This document shows positions 43,579 to 52,415 of a stretch of 64,000 bases of DNA, piece after piece; position 1 is the stretch's first letter, and every line of letters begins with the position of its first letter. The notes under the pieces were generated by a model, which did not search any database, was not told where the DNA came from, and saw only the letters and a list, made by a program, of their open reading frames with translations. The position numbers were made by a program, and so were the translations under genes. Source of the DNA: Algoriphagus lutimaris (GTDB taxonomy: Bacteria; Bacteroidota; Bacteroidia; Cytophagales; Cyclobacteriaceae); assembly GCF_017051705.1 (NCBI RefSeq), contig NZ_JAFIDJ010000001.1:2323786-2387785 (forward strand). Direction: 5' to 3'.

Positions 43579-44412
43579 ATGGATTTCGAAGACGTAAAAT
43601 ATGAAATGAAAAAGGGCTCTTGGAAGCCTATCATTATTGGAGGAATAATTTTAATTCTACTATTTGCCTTTAAACCTTGGGCTCAAGTGGGAGCCGGTGA
43701 ACGCGGGATCGTTCTGAATTTTGGAGCAGTACAAAACACAGTTTTGGGGGAAGGTATCCACTTTAAAATACCTATTGTGCAGACCGTAGAATTGATGGAT
43801 GTAAAAATCCAAAAAGCAATTACTGATGCAGCCTCTGCTTCTTCAGACCTTCAGGATGTAGACTTATCTGTCGCTCTTAATTATCATGTGATTCCTGATA
43901 AAGCGAATATCGTTTATCAATCTATCGGAGTGGAATTTAAAGCAAGAATCATTGACCCTGCAATTCAGGAGGTGATGAAAGCTGTAACTGCTCGTTATAC
44001 TGCTGAGGAATTAATCACAAAAAGACCAGCAGTGAGTACAGAAATGAAAGATGCTTTGACTTCTAGATTGCTTGAATCGAACATTGCTGTTGATGCTTTT
44101 TCGATCGTTTCCTTTAGTTTCTCAAAAACCTTCACAGATGCAATTGAAGCCAAGCAAACGGCTGAGCAAAATGCGTTGAAAGCAAAGAGGGATCTGGACC
44201 GAATCCGGGTAGAAGCTGAGCAAACTATTGCAGCTGCTACAGCAGAAGCGGAGGCTTTGAGGCTTCAGAAAATGAATATCTCACCAGATCTGATCGAGTT
44301 GAGAAAAATTGAAGCCAACCTGAAAGCCATTGAAAAATGGAACGGTATACTTCCTGAAGTGACGGGAGCAGGTGCAATTCCTTTCATTGGTGTAGGAGCT
44401 GCCAAGAACTAA
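43579..44412 (+). CDS. Prohibitin-like SPFH/Band 7 membrane protein
   Basis: A 277-residue protein with one N-terminal membrane helix (IIIGGIILILLFAFKPW, about 18-34), an SPFH domain (about 35-190: GAGERGIVLNFGAVQ, EGIHFKIPIVQTVELMDVKIQ, AVTARYTAEELITKRP) and a coiled-coil helix (about 190-240: EAKQTAEQNALKAKRDLDRIRVEA begins it). Prohibitin-family proteins form large ring oligomers in membranes and often modulate AAA proteases such as FtsH. The size equals that of bacterial and mitochondrial prohibitins. It probably forms its own unit, starting after the inverted repeat. Confidence 0.92.
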   Translation: MDFEDVKYEMKKGSWKPIIIGGIILILLFAFKPWAQVGAGERGIVLNFGAVQNTVLGEGIHFKIPIVQTVELMDVKIQKAITDAASASSDLQDVDLSVALNYHVIPDKANIVYQSIGVEFKARIIDPAIQEVMKAVTARYTAEELITKRPAVSTEMKDALTSRLLESNIAVDAFSIVSFSFSKTFTDAIEAKQTAEQNALKAKRDLDRIRVEAEQTIAAATAEAEALRLQKMNISPDLIELRKIEANLKAIEKWNGILPEVTGAGAIPFIGVGAAKN

Positions 44413-44820
44413 TAAAATTTTAAAAAGGCGTGTTTTTGGATGAAAATTCTGGAAATGCGCTTTTTTTAACTTGATTTTAAAAAGAAAAGCCCAATTCTAT
44501 CTGCAGTAGGAATAACTTTAAAATTCACTTCTTACAAATTCAAAAATATTGGATTGACAAGTATGAATTTCATTCTGTGAAAACTCATTCGGGAAAAAGC
44601 TGGAGGTTATGTAAGAAAATTAGGCAACCCGCCAAATGAATTCTATGGGAAAAGGAGTTAAAAAGAGAAGGCAACAAATTGAATACCACTGATTTTCAAA
44701 ACATTAACCAGCTTATTGCAGGAATGTACAATCCTGTTAGATAAGTGTAATTTTCACCAGCATATTTAAAGTACTTTCAGATCGATTTTGAAGCCATTTT
44801 TTTATTAGGTTTAAATTTCC
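44413..44820. other. Intergenic region, possibly with a gene remnant
   Basis: These 408 bases hold no intact gene. Just after the prohibitin stop an imperfect hairpin precedes seven T (about 44425-44469) and may terminate transcription. One frame near 44583-44660 reads KLIREKAGGYVRKLGNPPNE between stops, which is protein-like but not recognised; it may be the relic of a lost gene. Confidence 0.4.
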
Positions 44821-45795
44821 ATGAATTCCTTTAAAGAAGCTTTAAGAAAAATCTACCTCTCTTATCTGAATGACAATGTGGATCATTCAGAATTAAATGC
44901 AGCTACTCAATCGTACAAGAAATTACTTTTTGATTGGTACTCTAACCATTTTTCAAATGAACTTGATCCCGAAAACTTAGCATCAGAATATGGCACTGCG
45001 ATTAGCTCCCTGGGTGCAGCTTCCTGCATTGAGGATGGCTATAGAACAAGACAATTTATTCGAGGTATTTCCAAGGCTTTGGATCAGAAACTAACATATA
45101 AAGGTCCCATCCATGTAGTCTATGCAGGTACTGGTCCTTTTGCCAATTTACTACTTCCTATATTCCAAGAATATGCCCAGTTTGACATCCATTATACCTT
45201 GGTAGAAATCAATCCGCCAAGTTTTACCATACTAAAAAGATTGATGGAGGAATTTAATCAATCTGAGTTCGAAATAAAGTTAAAATTAGCGGATGCCAGT
45301 AAATTAAAAATCCCCTTCGATGAACGCCCGGATATTATCATTAGCGAAACCATGCAAGCGGGTTTACGAGCTGAGCCGCAAGTAGCTATACTTCAAAACT
45401 TAATCCCCCAAGCCAAAAATAACGCCTTCATCATTCCTCAAAACATCAAGTTAAGCCTTGGATTAATTGCACAACCAAAAGCTTCCAATCTAACCCAACA
45501 AGAAGTTGTATATCGGGAATACCCGGTTTTTGAAACGATCAACTTCTCCTCTACAGTGGATTCTTTTTCTTCAGTCCATACTCAAATTCAGGAAAAAGAC
45601 CTTTTGATAAACAGTTGCCTAGCACTTCTTACCGAAATCCGGGTTTTTGAGGATGAACTCATCCAAATGAACCAAAGTGGCCTTACGGTTCCGCTGAAAT
45701 TAATGGATCTACCTGATGAACAAGCAACTAATTATTCTATCATTTCCAGATATCAACTAAAGCCGAAACCCGAATTAATCATTAAAATGATGTAA
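44821..45795 (+). CDS. Probable SAM-dependent methyltransferase
   Basis: A 324-residue cytosolic protein. HVVYAGTGPFANLLLPIFQE (about 98-117) is a Rossmann motif I equivalent for S-adenosylmethionine, YTLVEINPPSFTILKRL supplies the acidic residue after strand 2, LKLADASKLKIP the motif II region, and PDIIISETMQAGLRAEPQVA resembles the double-Glu region of PRMT-type methyltransferases in having Glu residues near SET. The N-terminal 90 residues and the C-terminal region (about 215-324) are not recognised. The substrate is unknown. The downstream DinB gene starts 35 bases later and could be cotranscribed. Confidence 0.7.
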   Translation: MNSFKEALRKIYLSYLNDNVDHSELNAATQSYKKLLFDWYSNHFSNELDPENLASEYGTAISSLGAASCIEDGYRTRQFIRGISKALDQKLTYKGPIHVVYAGTGPFANLLLPIFQEYAQFDIHYTLVEINPPSFTILKRLMEEFNQSEFEIKLKLADASKLKIPFDERPDIIISETMQAGLRAEPQVAILQNLIPQAKNNAFIIPQNIKLSLGLIAQPKASNLTQQEVVYREYPVFETINFSSTVDSFSSVHTQIQEKDLLINSCLALLTEIRVFEDELIQMNQSGLTVPLKLMDLPDEQATNYSIISRYQLKPKPELIIKMM

Positions 45796-45830
45796 TTTTC
45801 ATGTAGTGAACACTTTTAAAATCAATCATC

Positions 45831-46340
45831 ATGAAAACACTTCAGGTTCTTTTTATTCTCTCCTTTTCAATTGGAGGTCTTCAACAGGCATTTGGACAAA
45901 TTGATCGAGAGTTTCTGGTCAAGCAGTTAGAGTATTCCCACAATAATGAAAACTGGTTTGCTCCAATAAATACGTCTATGCATGATTTGAGTGCCGAAAA
46001 TGCAAATTGGCATGATGACTCTGGAAATCATTCCATTGCTCAATTGGTTTCTCATTTGGTTTTTTGGAATGAGCGGCTATTAAATGCAATGCAAGGAAAA
46101 GACGTAGCAGAATTTGATGGAAACAATGATCTCACCTTTAGTGAAATTTCTGAAGAGGACTGGAAGAATATGACTCAGAAATTGGATCAAATTCTTTCTG
46201 ACATAGAAGAGGAAACAAAAAAAATGAATGAAGAACAATTAGCTGGCTGGAAAGAAACCTTGGCTAATATCGCTGCCCACAATGCCTATCATACGGGCCA
46301 AATAGTGTACATCCGAAAACAAAATGGTTGGTGGAGGTAG
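45831..46340 (+). CDS. Exported DinB/YfiT-like four-helix protein
   Basis: A 169-residue DinB-superfamily protein: a four-helix bundle with a metal-binding His triad, here H75 in LVSHLVFWNERL and two His in AAHNAYHTGQIVYIRK (about 148-155). DinB-like proteins include bacillithiol and mycothiol S-transferases and many uncharacterised members. Unlike most, this one begins with a signal peptide, MKTLQVLFILSFSIGGLQQA (cleavage after AFGQ), so it should act outside the cytoplasm. Length is normal for the family. Confidence 0.85.
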   Translation: MKTLQVLFILSFSIGGLQQAFGQIDREFLVKQLEYSHNNENWFAPINTSMHDLSAENANWHDDSGNHSIAQLVSHLVFWNERLLNAMQGKDVAEFDGNNDLTFSEISEEDWKNMTQKLDQILSDIEEETKKMNEEQLAGWKETLANIAAHNAYHTGQIVYIRKQNGWWR

Positions 46341-46454
46341 GCAATCTTCCTGATAAAAATGAAATTTTAACGAATTATCCTTTTAGGCTATTGGTTACTG
46401 AACTAGTCAGAAATTAAATTTTCTTTTTCAAACCATCTAAACCAAAAAAAAAAA

Positions 46455-47249
46455 ATGGACTTAGAACTCATCGATAAAAAGGTATTAATAAGTGGATCCA
46501 CCGCAGGAATTGGTTACGCAATTGCTGAACGATTTTTAAAAGAGGGGGCAGAGGTAATCATCAATGGTCGGACGAAAGAAAGTGTCAACAATTCCATTGA
46601 AAGCCTTAAAAATTCCACAGGAAGTGAGAAAATCTCCGGAGTGGCTGCAGACTTTTCCAAAGTGGAAGACGTCAATCGATTAATTGCAAAAGTTCCAGAA
46701 ATTGACATTTTAATTAACAATGCAGGGATTTTCGAACCTAAAGCTTTTGAGGAAATTCCGGATGAGGATTGGTTCCGTTTCTTTGAATTGAATGTCATGA
46801 GTGGCGTCAGGCTCTCCCGACATTACCTTCCAAAAATGCTTCAAAAAAACTGGGGTAGAATAATTTTCATATCAAGTGAATCCGGAGTTTTTATTCCTGA
46901 AGAAATGATTCATTATGGCATGACCAAAACAGCTCAAATTAGTATAAGTAGAGGTTTGGCAGAATTAACCAAAGGGACGAATGTGACTGTAAATTCTATT
47001 TTACCAGGACCAACCAAATCGAAAGGGGTAGGAATCTTTATAGAGGATTTAGCAAAAAGTAATTATACATCGACTGAGGAGGTAGAAAAAGATTTCTTCA
47101 AAAAGATGAGGCCTACTTCATTAATTCAACGGTTTGCAAGTGTGGAGGAAGTTGCCAATACAGTAGTGTATTTCTCCAGTCCTTTGGCTTCTGCCACCAA
47201 TGGAGCATCCATTCGAGTAGAAGGTGGTTTAGTAAAATCAATCTTATAA
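46455..47249 (+). CDS. Short-chain dehydrogenase/reductase
   Basis: A 264-residue classical SDR. VLISGSTAGIGYAIAERF is the cofactor-binding TGxxxGIG region, NGRTKE the adenine-ribose contact, ILINNAGIFEP the NNAG motif, and FISSESG...HYGMTKTAQ the catalytic Ser/Tyr/Lys (YxxxK). The acidic residue that would select NAD is replaced by Arg (INGRT), which favours NADP. A run of twelve A ends in the start codon at 46455, in place of a Shine-Dalgarno sequence. The substrate is unknown. A bidirectional terminator follows at 47345. Confidence 0.92.
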   Translation: MDLELIDKKVLISGSTAGIGYAIAERFLKEGAEVIINGRTKESVNNSIESLKNSTGSEKISGVAADFSKVEDVNRLIAKVPEIDILINNAGIFEPKAFEEIPDEDWFRFFELNVMSGVRLSRHYLPKMLQKNWGRIIFISSESGVFIPEEMIHYGMTKTAQISISRGLAELTKGTNVTVNSILPGPTKSKGVGIFIEDLAKSNYTSTEEVEKDFFKKMRPTSLIQRFASVEEVANTVVYFSSPLASATNGASIRVEGGLVKSIL

Positions 47250-47344
47250 AAAGAAAAAAAATAATTAACTGAATGTCAATTCTATACATTCTAAACCTTG
47301 TCTTTGAAATGTAACAGATTGTGGAAAACATTCCACACCAAAAT

Positions 47345-47387
47345 AAAAAGGGGTAGACGCTGTATTTCGCGTCTACCCCTTTTTTTT
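47345..47387. terminator. Bidirectional terminator between the SDR and DUF4136 genes
   Basis: A5, GGGGTAGACGC, 8-base loop, GCGTCTACCCC, T8. The 11-bp stem is perfect, with A on one side and T on the other, so it can stop transcription from both convergent genes. Confidence 0.92.
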
Positions 47388-47400
47388 AAGGTCTGGTGGC

Positions 47401-47991
47401 TTATTGCCCACTAGTTCCGTATTGATCAAAATTGAAGTCTTCAAAGATTGCCCCTACTTTATTCTTAATAGTAGAGAGGTTATTCATGTCCTCTTTTTCA
47501 AGAGTACCTGAAGCAAATCCTTGCCATATTTGATACCCTGTATTTGCATCAAGAAAATTGATGATAACAGTTCCTTCTTCTACGGGTACCATTTCAGTCG
47601 TTTCAGACCTTGGTCCAAACCCTAAATAATCCTGACCATTAGTCATGACGAACTTCCTCAGTTCGGTATCATTTTCCAAAATGGAGAAATCAACAAGCAT
47701 ATCAGGGCTTAATACATCCTTTTTAAAGCCTCTTGCCTCCATTTGGAGCTCTATGGCGTCTTTAAGCTTCTTTCGGTCAGATTGGTTATTGTATACCAAA
47801 ACCCCATCAGAAGCAACTATCATTTTATCCTCAGGGATGATTGCATCCCCAAAAATCCAATTATAGGTTTGGTAATCGGTTACATCTGCAGTCTCTTTCT
47901 CTTGGGTCACTACTTTCATTCCTGAAGGTGAACAAGCAAATGTTGCAAATGCAAACATGGAAATAATTAAAATATTTAATCGGTTTTTCAT
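47401..47991 (-). CDS. DUF4136-type lipoprotein
   Basis: A 196-residue lipoprotein. I choose the ATG at 47991, because MKNRLNILIISMFAFATFAC is a clean lipoprotein signal with lipobox, whereas the frame upstream adds only eight residues. The mature part fits DUF4136: YQTYNWIFGDAI near the start, LKDAIELQMEARGFKKD, DMLVDFSILEND, VIINFLDANTGYQIWQGFAS and a final KNKVGAIFEDF. The family is widespread in outer-membrane lipoproteins of Bacteroidota and Proteobacteria and has no known activity. Confidence 0.85.
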   Translation of the reverse strand: MKNRLNILIISMFAFATFACSPSGMKVVTQEKETADVTDYQTYNWIFGDAIIPEDKMIVASDGVLVYNNQSDRKKLKDAIELQMEARGFKKDVLSPDMLVDFSILENDTELRKFVMTNGQDYLGFGPRSETTEMVPVEEGTVIINFLDANTGYQIWQGFASGTLEKEDMNNLSTIKNKVGAIFEDFNFDQYGTSGQ

Positions 47992-48015
47992 GGCTCTTAG
48001 TTTTAAATTGAACAA

Positions 48016-48361
48016 TCATGTAAAACCACAAACAGAAGTTTCTCCAATGGAGAATAACTTTTGTTTAGCATCTTTAAGTCGTACTAATACAAAAACAATT
48101 TTATTAACAGCTTGATACCGTTTTAATCATTCTGCCTATGGCTGAATAGGTCATATATAGTGCGAATTGAATGCCAAGATCTAAACAATGGTTATTAGAG
48201 ACAGTAGAATAATGCTTTTTCAACTTGACCCGAAGCCAATAATGGTTACTTTTTATGAAGTAAAAGTGAGGCATACCAAAATAAATAGATGCCATTCATA
48301 AAAACAGGCTGAAATCAGGATAGCATAATTCCCAAAATCCATTAATTTCTAGTCTGAATCA
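48016..48361. other. Intergenic region without a supported gene
   Basis: These 346 bases lie between divergent genes. A 63-codon reverse frame at 48104-48295 has no family features. No clear promoter or hairpin was found. Confidence 0.4.
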
Positions 48362-50839
48362 ATGGACATGTCAAAGACATTAGGCAAACATATCATCTTT
48401 AGGCTTCTTTCATTCGCAATGCTAATGATTGTGCTTCCTGTATTTAGCCAAGAAACAGGCCCAACAGAGTCAAGCCCCTTTTGGTTATGGGCATTTTTGG
48501 GAAGGCTTCACCCGATGATCGTACACTTTCCAATTGCCCTCCTTGTATTCGCTGCGGTTTTGGAGCTTTTCTCATTGAAAAATTACCAATCCAAATTTAG
48601 GCCCGCTATTTCAGCTTTGTTGATAGCTGGAGGAATCAGTGCAATAGTTTCTGCCATCTTTGGACTTCTGCTAGCATCTTCAGAGGGAACAAGTGGAGAA
48701 ACCTTGGATCTTCACAAACAAGTTGGTTTGGTGACAGCTGGTTTGAGTGCCATTCTCCTATTCTATCTTTACCGAATTCATAAAAGCCGAAGCAAATCCA
48801 CCGTCCGTATATTAAGAGGGGTATTATTCCTTACTACTATAGGCGTTTCTGTCACGGGTCATTTTGGAGGTTCTCTGACACATGGAGAGGACTTTTTAAC
48901 GGAAGTAATCCCCAATAATAAAAGCAGTCAAAACATTGAAAAGTTAAACATTAACCTTGCTTCTTATCAATCCGAGCTTTCTCCGGAAAAGGAAATGAAA
49001 CTGATTGGTGAAGTCCGAATGGTGTTTGCCCACAACTGCTATAAATGTCATAGCGGAGCAAAAATTGAAGGTGAGTTAAGGCTTGATGAAAAAGAATATG
49101 TTTTTGAAGGGGGTGAGAATGGAAAAGTGATTATCCCTGGAAGTCCTTCCGAAAGTGAGTTGATTCGAAGAATCAATTTAAAAAAAGGCCATAAAGAGGT
49201 CATGCCCGCCAAAGGAAATCTTCTCAATGATCAAGAAAAAGCACTTTTGGAATTATGGATCCAAAAAGGGGCACCTTGGCCAGACGGAGCAGCTCAACAA
49301 AGTGTCTATAGAGTAGCAGAGTTGGCTCCCAGATCTCCCAAATTACCCAACCCTTCCAATGGATTAAACAATCCTATTGACCTATGGGTAAATCAATATT
49401 TCAACCAACATGGAATCAATTGGCCAGAAGAGGTGTCGGACCGAGTTTACTTAAGGAGGATTTACTTGGATGTTATTGGGCTGATCCCTTCTCAAGTGGA
49501 GTTTGAATCATTCGTAAATGATCACCGGCCAAACAAAAGGAGTATTTGGCTTCATGAATTGCTAAATAGAGATCAGGATTATGCTACTCATTGGCTAACC
49601 TTTTGGAACGACGCATTAAGAAATGACTATACCGGAACTGGCTACATTACCAATGGTCGATATAACATAACCGATTGGCTGTATAAATCCTTGGAAGAAA
49701 ACAAAACCTATGACGTGTTTGTCAAAGAGCTGTTAAATCCAAGCGAAAAATCAAAAGGCTTTATTGAGGGAATTAGGTGGAGAGGTACGGTCAATGCAAG
49801 CCAACGAACTGAATTACAAGCTGCCCAAAACGTGGGACAAGTTTTGTTAGGACTCAATTTAAAATGTGCTTCTTGTCATGATTCATTTATCAGTGACTGG
49901 AAACTGGAAGAGTCTTATGCCTTTGCAAATATTTTTGCAGACTCTACTTTGGAAATCAGTAGGTGTGAGCAGCCTACAGGTAAAATGGCCGACACTAGAA
50001 TTTTATGGGAAGAACTTGGGGATATTGATTCTGCTGCCAGTCGATCTGAAAAGCTCAAGCAGTTGGCAGAAAACTTAGTACAGCCTGCCAATGGAAGAAT
50101 GTACCGGACCATAGTAAACAGAATATGGAAACAGATGATGGGAAGAGGAATCGTGGAACCGGTGGACGAGATGGATAATGAACCTTGGAGTCAGGATTTA
50201 CTGGATTGGCTCGCCACAGATTTTGTGGAAAACGGATACAATATCAAGCGTTTAATAGCTCAAATAGGAAGTTCAAAGATTTACCAAGCAAAATCCACAG
50301 GATACGAAACGGCAGATCAGTTACTGGCTGAAGACTTTCAATTTGAAGGGATGGTAAGAAGGAGGCTGACGGCGGAGCAATTCTCCGATGCAGTAAGCAC
50401 CGTAGTTTACCCACTGTTCAAACCAGAGGAACAAAAATATAAGCCCTATGAACTGACGCCTGAAAGCGGGAGCTCAGTCAATTATGTTAGAGCATCTTTA
50501 GTGGCAAACAATGATTTTTTGAAAGCTTTAGGAAGACCCAATAGAGAAATCGTCTCGACCAGCAGAGATTCTCAGGCAAGTTTACTTCAGGCGCTTGAGT
50601 TAACCAATGGAATCCTTTTGGATTCTGCATTGATTATGGGGGCAAAAAATTGGGAAGCAAACTATCCTAACACCGATCAACTTACGGAAGCGATCTATGA
50701 AAAAACATTAAATCGTAAACCAGAAGAAAAGGAATTAGAAGTGGCAAGAAAAGTCATGGGGAGCACCCCCAAAAAGGAACAAATACAAGATTTTCTATGG
50801 GCAGTTTTGTTATTACCAGAATTCCAACTTATCTATTGA
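48362..50839 (+). CDS. Planctomycete-type membrane cytochrome with DUF1549 and DUF1553
   Basis: An 825-residue membrane protein. The N-terminal 180 residues carry about five helices resembling the DUF2231 cytochrome/membrane module (GRLHPMIVHFPIALLVFAAV with conserved His). Then comes a planctomycete cytochrome C-like domain with haem motif CYKCH (226-230) and GELRLDEKE...GSPSESELIRR...MPAKGN; DUF1549 (about 320-530) containing a second CASCHD motif (C502, C505, H506); and DUF1553 (about 560-815: MYRTIVNRIWKQMMGRGIVE, RRRLTAEQFSDAVS, LPEFQLIY). Two c-type CxxCH motifs imply export and covalent haem. The DUF1501 gene begins 6 bases after the stop, the usual partner, so both likely act in one complex. 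Confidence 0.88.
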   Translation: MDMSKTLGKHIIFRLLSFAMLMIVLPVFSQETGPTESSPFWLWAFLGRLHPMIVHFPIALLVFAAVLELFSLKNYQSKFRPAISALLIAGGISAIVSAIFGLLLASSEGTSGETLDLHKQVGLVTAGLSAILLFYLYRIHKSRSKSTVRILRGVLFLTTIGVSVTGHFGGSLTHGEDFLTEVIPNNKSSQNIEKLNINLASYQSELSPEKEMKLIGEVRMVFAHNCYKCHSGAKIEGELRLDEKEYVFEGGENGKVIIPGSPSESELIRRINLKKGHKEVMPAKGNLLNDQEKALLELWIQKGAPWPDGAAQQSVYRVAELAPRSPKLPNPSNGLNNPIDLWVNQYFNQHGINWPEEVSDRVYLRRIYLDVIGLIPSQVEFESFVNDHRPNKRSIWLHELLNRDQDYATHWLTFWNDALRNDYTGTGYITNGRYNITDWLYKSLEENKTYDVFVKELLNPSEKSKGFIEGIRWRGTVNASQRTELQAAQNVGQVLLGLNLKCASCHDSFISDWKLEESYAFANIFADSTLEISRCEQPTGKMADTRILWEELGDIDSAASRSEKLKQLAENLVQPANGRMYRTIVNRIWKQMMGRGIVEPVDEMDNEPWSQDLLDWLATDFVENGYNIKRLIAQIGSSKIYQAKSTGYETADQLLAEDFQFEGMVRRRLTAEQFSDAVSTVVYPLFKPEEQKYKPYELTPESGSSVNYVRASLVANNDFLKALGRPNREIVSTSRDSQASLLQALELTNGILLDSALIMGAKNWEANYPNTDQLTEAIYEKTLNRKPEEKELEVARKVMGSTPKKEQIQDFLWAVLLLPEFQLIY

Positions 50840-50845
50840 GTCTAT

Positions 50846-52270
50846 ATGAAAGAAGGATATAATAGGAGAGAATTTTTAAAAAAGACCAGTGCGGCCATGC
50901 TTTCTGCTATGGCAGCGGGAGCTCCAGTGAGCGGTTTGCTAAGTTCCTGCGGCAGGCCAACTATGACTGCTACTGCTGACTCTGTGATCTTATTGTTCAT
51001 GGCAGGAGGAATGGCCCATACGGAAACATTCGATCCTAAAAAATACACTCCTTTCCGAAAAGGAATGGAGTCAAAAGAAGTACTCAGTACATTTCCAAGC
51101 ATCCCAACAGCTTTGGATGGGATTCATTTTTCAGAGGGTTTGGAATCCATTGCCAAAGTCATAGATAAAGGAACTTTGATTCGTTCTTATGTAGCTGCAG
51201 ATTTGGGACACATCCTTCACACAAGACATCAATACCATTTCCATACTTGCTACGAACCTCCTCAATCCGTTGTGGTTCCACATTTAGGTTCTTGGATAGC
51301 CAAGGAAAAGGGAGCATTAAATCCAGTGATCCCTCCTTTTATCAATATTGGGCAACGATTTACCGTCGGAGAAGGGGAAGAACTCAAAGCCTTTCATAGT
51401 GCTGGTTTTTTGGGAAGTGAATTCGGGCCATTCCTAATTCCGGATCCAACTTCAGGATTGGACAGTGTAAGACCACCAGTAGGTATGACCACTAAGCGTT
51501 TTGAGGCTAGAAATAAACTCTATGAGGATTTACTTTCTGCTGGACCTATGGGAGATTTTGGCAGTGATTATCAAAAAGAGTCTTTAAAAAGGTCCATGGA
51601 GCAGGCTTATATTTTATTAAACTCTCCAGAAGCTCAAGCTTTTGACTTAAGTAAAGAACCTAAGGAAAGTTATGATAAATACAATACCAGTAAGTTTGGG
51701 CAAGGTTGCTTATTGGCTCGTAGACTAATCGATCAGGGAGCAAGATATATCACAGTAACGACGGAATACGAACCGTTTTTTGGCTGGGATACCCATGACA
51801 ATGGTCATACTAGGCTCAAGGACATGAAAAAGATGATTGATTCTCCTATTGCACAATTGATCTCAGATTTGGATGAAAGCGGGAAGCTGGATAGGACTTT
51901 GGTGATTGTAGCAAGTGAATTCAGTAGAGATATGCTAACCGAAGGTCGACCGGGTCTAAAGGTAAAAGATCAAGTAGAGGTTCCTGATATCATAGAGGAT
52001 GTGAAAAATTATGGAATGCATCGGCACTTTACAGATGGCTGTTCCATCTTAATGTTTGGCGGAGGGATTAAGAAGGGACATGTTTTTGGTAAAACTGCAG
52101 ATGAAAGACCCTGCAAAAGCATAGAAAATCCTATTAAAATCGACAGTATTCATCAGACAATATATCATGCCTTGGGTATTTCTCCGGAAACCAATTACGA
52201 GATAGAAAGAAGACCATTTTATACCACACCAGACGGTCACGGAAAAGCTGAATTGGATCTTCTTGTTTAA
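50846..52270 (+). CDS. DUF1501 protein, Tat-exported
   Basis: A 474-residue DUF1501 protein, related in fold to sulfatases/alkaline phosphatases. The N-terminus YNRREFLKKTSAAMLSAMAA is a twin-arginine signal followed by GLLSSCG, possibly a lipobox. Conserved blocks: ILLFMAGGMAHTETFDPKKY, LIRSYVAADLGHILHTRHQY, CLLARRLIDQGARYITVT, GWDTHDNGHTRLKDM and VIVASEFSRDM. It lacks a formylglycine motif, so sulfatase activity is not expected. The family occurs mainly beside DUF1549/DUF1553 cytochromes, as here (6-base spacing). The function of the pair is not established. Confidence 0.88.
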   Translation: MKEGYNRREFLKKTSAAMLSAMAAGAPVSGLLSSCGRPTMTATADSVILLFMAGGMAHTETFDPKKYTPFRKGMESKEVLSTFPSIPTALDGIHFSEGLESIAKVIDKGTLIRSYVAADLGHILHTRHQYHFHTCYEPPQSVVVPHLGSWIAKEKGALNPVIPPFINIGQRFTVGEGEELKAFHSAGFLGSEFGPFLIPDPTSGLDSVRPPVGMTTKRFEARNKLYEDLLSAGPMGDFGSDYQKESLKRSMEQAYILLNSPEAQAFDLSKEPKESYDKYNTSKFGQGCLLARRLIDQGARYITVTTEYEPFFGWDTHDNGHTRLKDMKKMIDSPIAQLISDLDESGKLDRTLVIVASEFSRDMLTEGRPGLKVKDQVEVPDIIEDVKNYGMHRHFTDGCSILMFGGGIKKGHVFGKTADERPCKSIENPIKIDSIHQTIYHALGISPETNYEIERRPFYTTPDGHGKAELDLLV

Positions 52271-52415
52271 AAAATAATAGTTGCGCTTAAAATAGTGCAA
52301 TAATCATTAGATAAAATCAGGATTTTTTCCCATTTTTAGTAACCGCACAAGGTTAAGGGCTGATAATTTTTCATGCCTAATTTTTATTCAATCATTTTTA
52401 TTTCAAACACTTAAC

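Noticed and set aside
48104-48295. Reverse ORF of 63 codons
   Set aside because: No signal, domain or homology features, and it lies in the promoter-bearing spacer between divergent genes.
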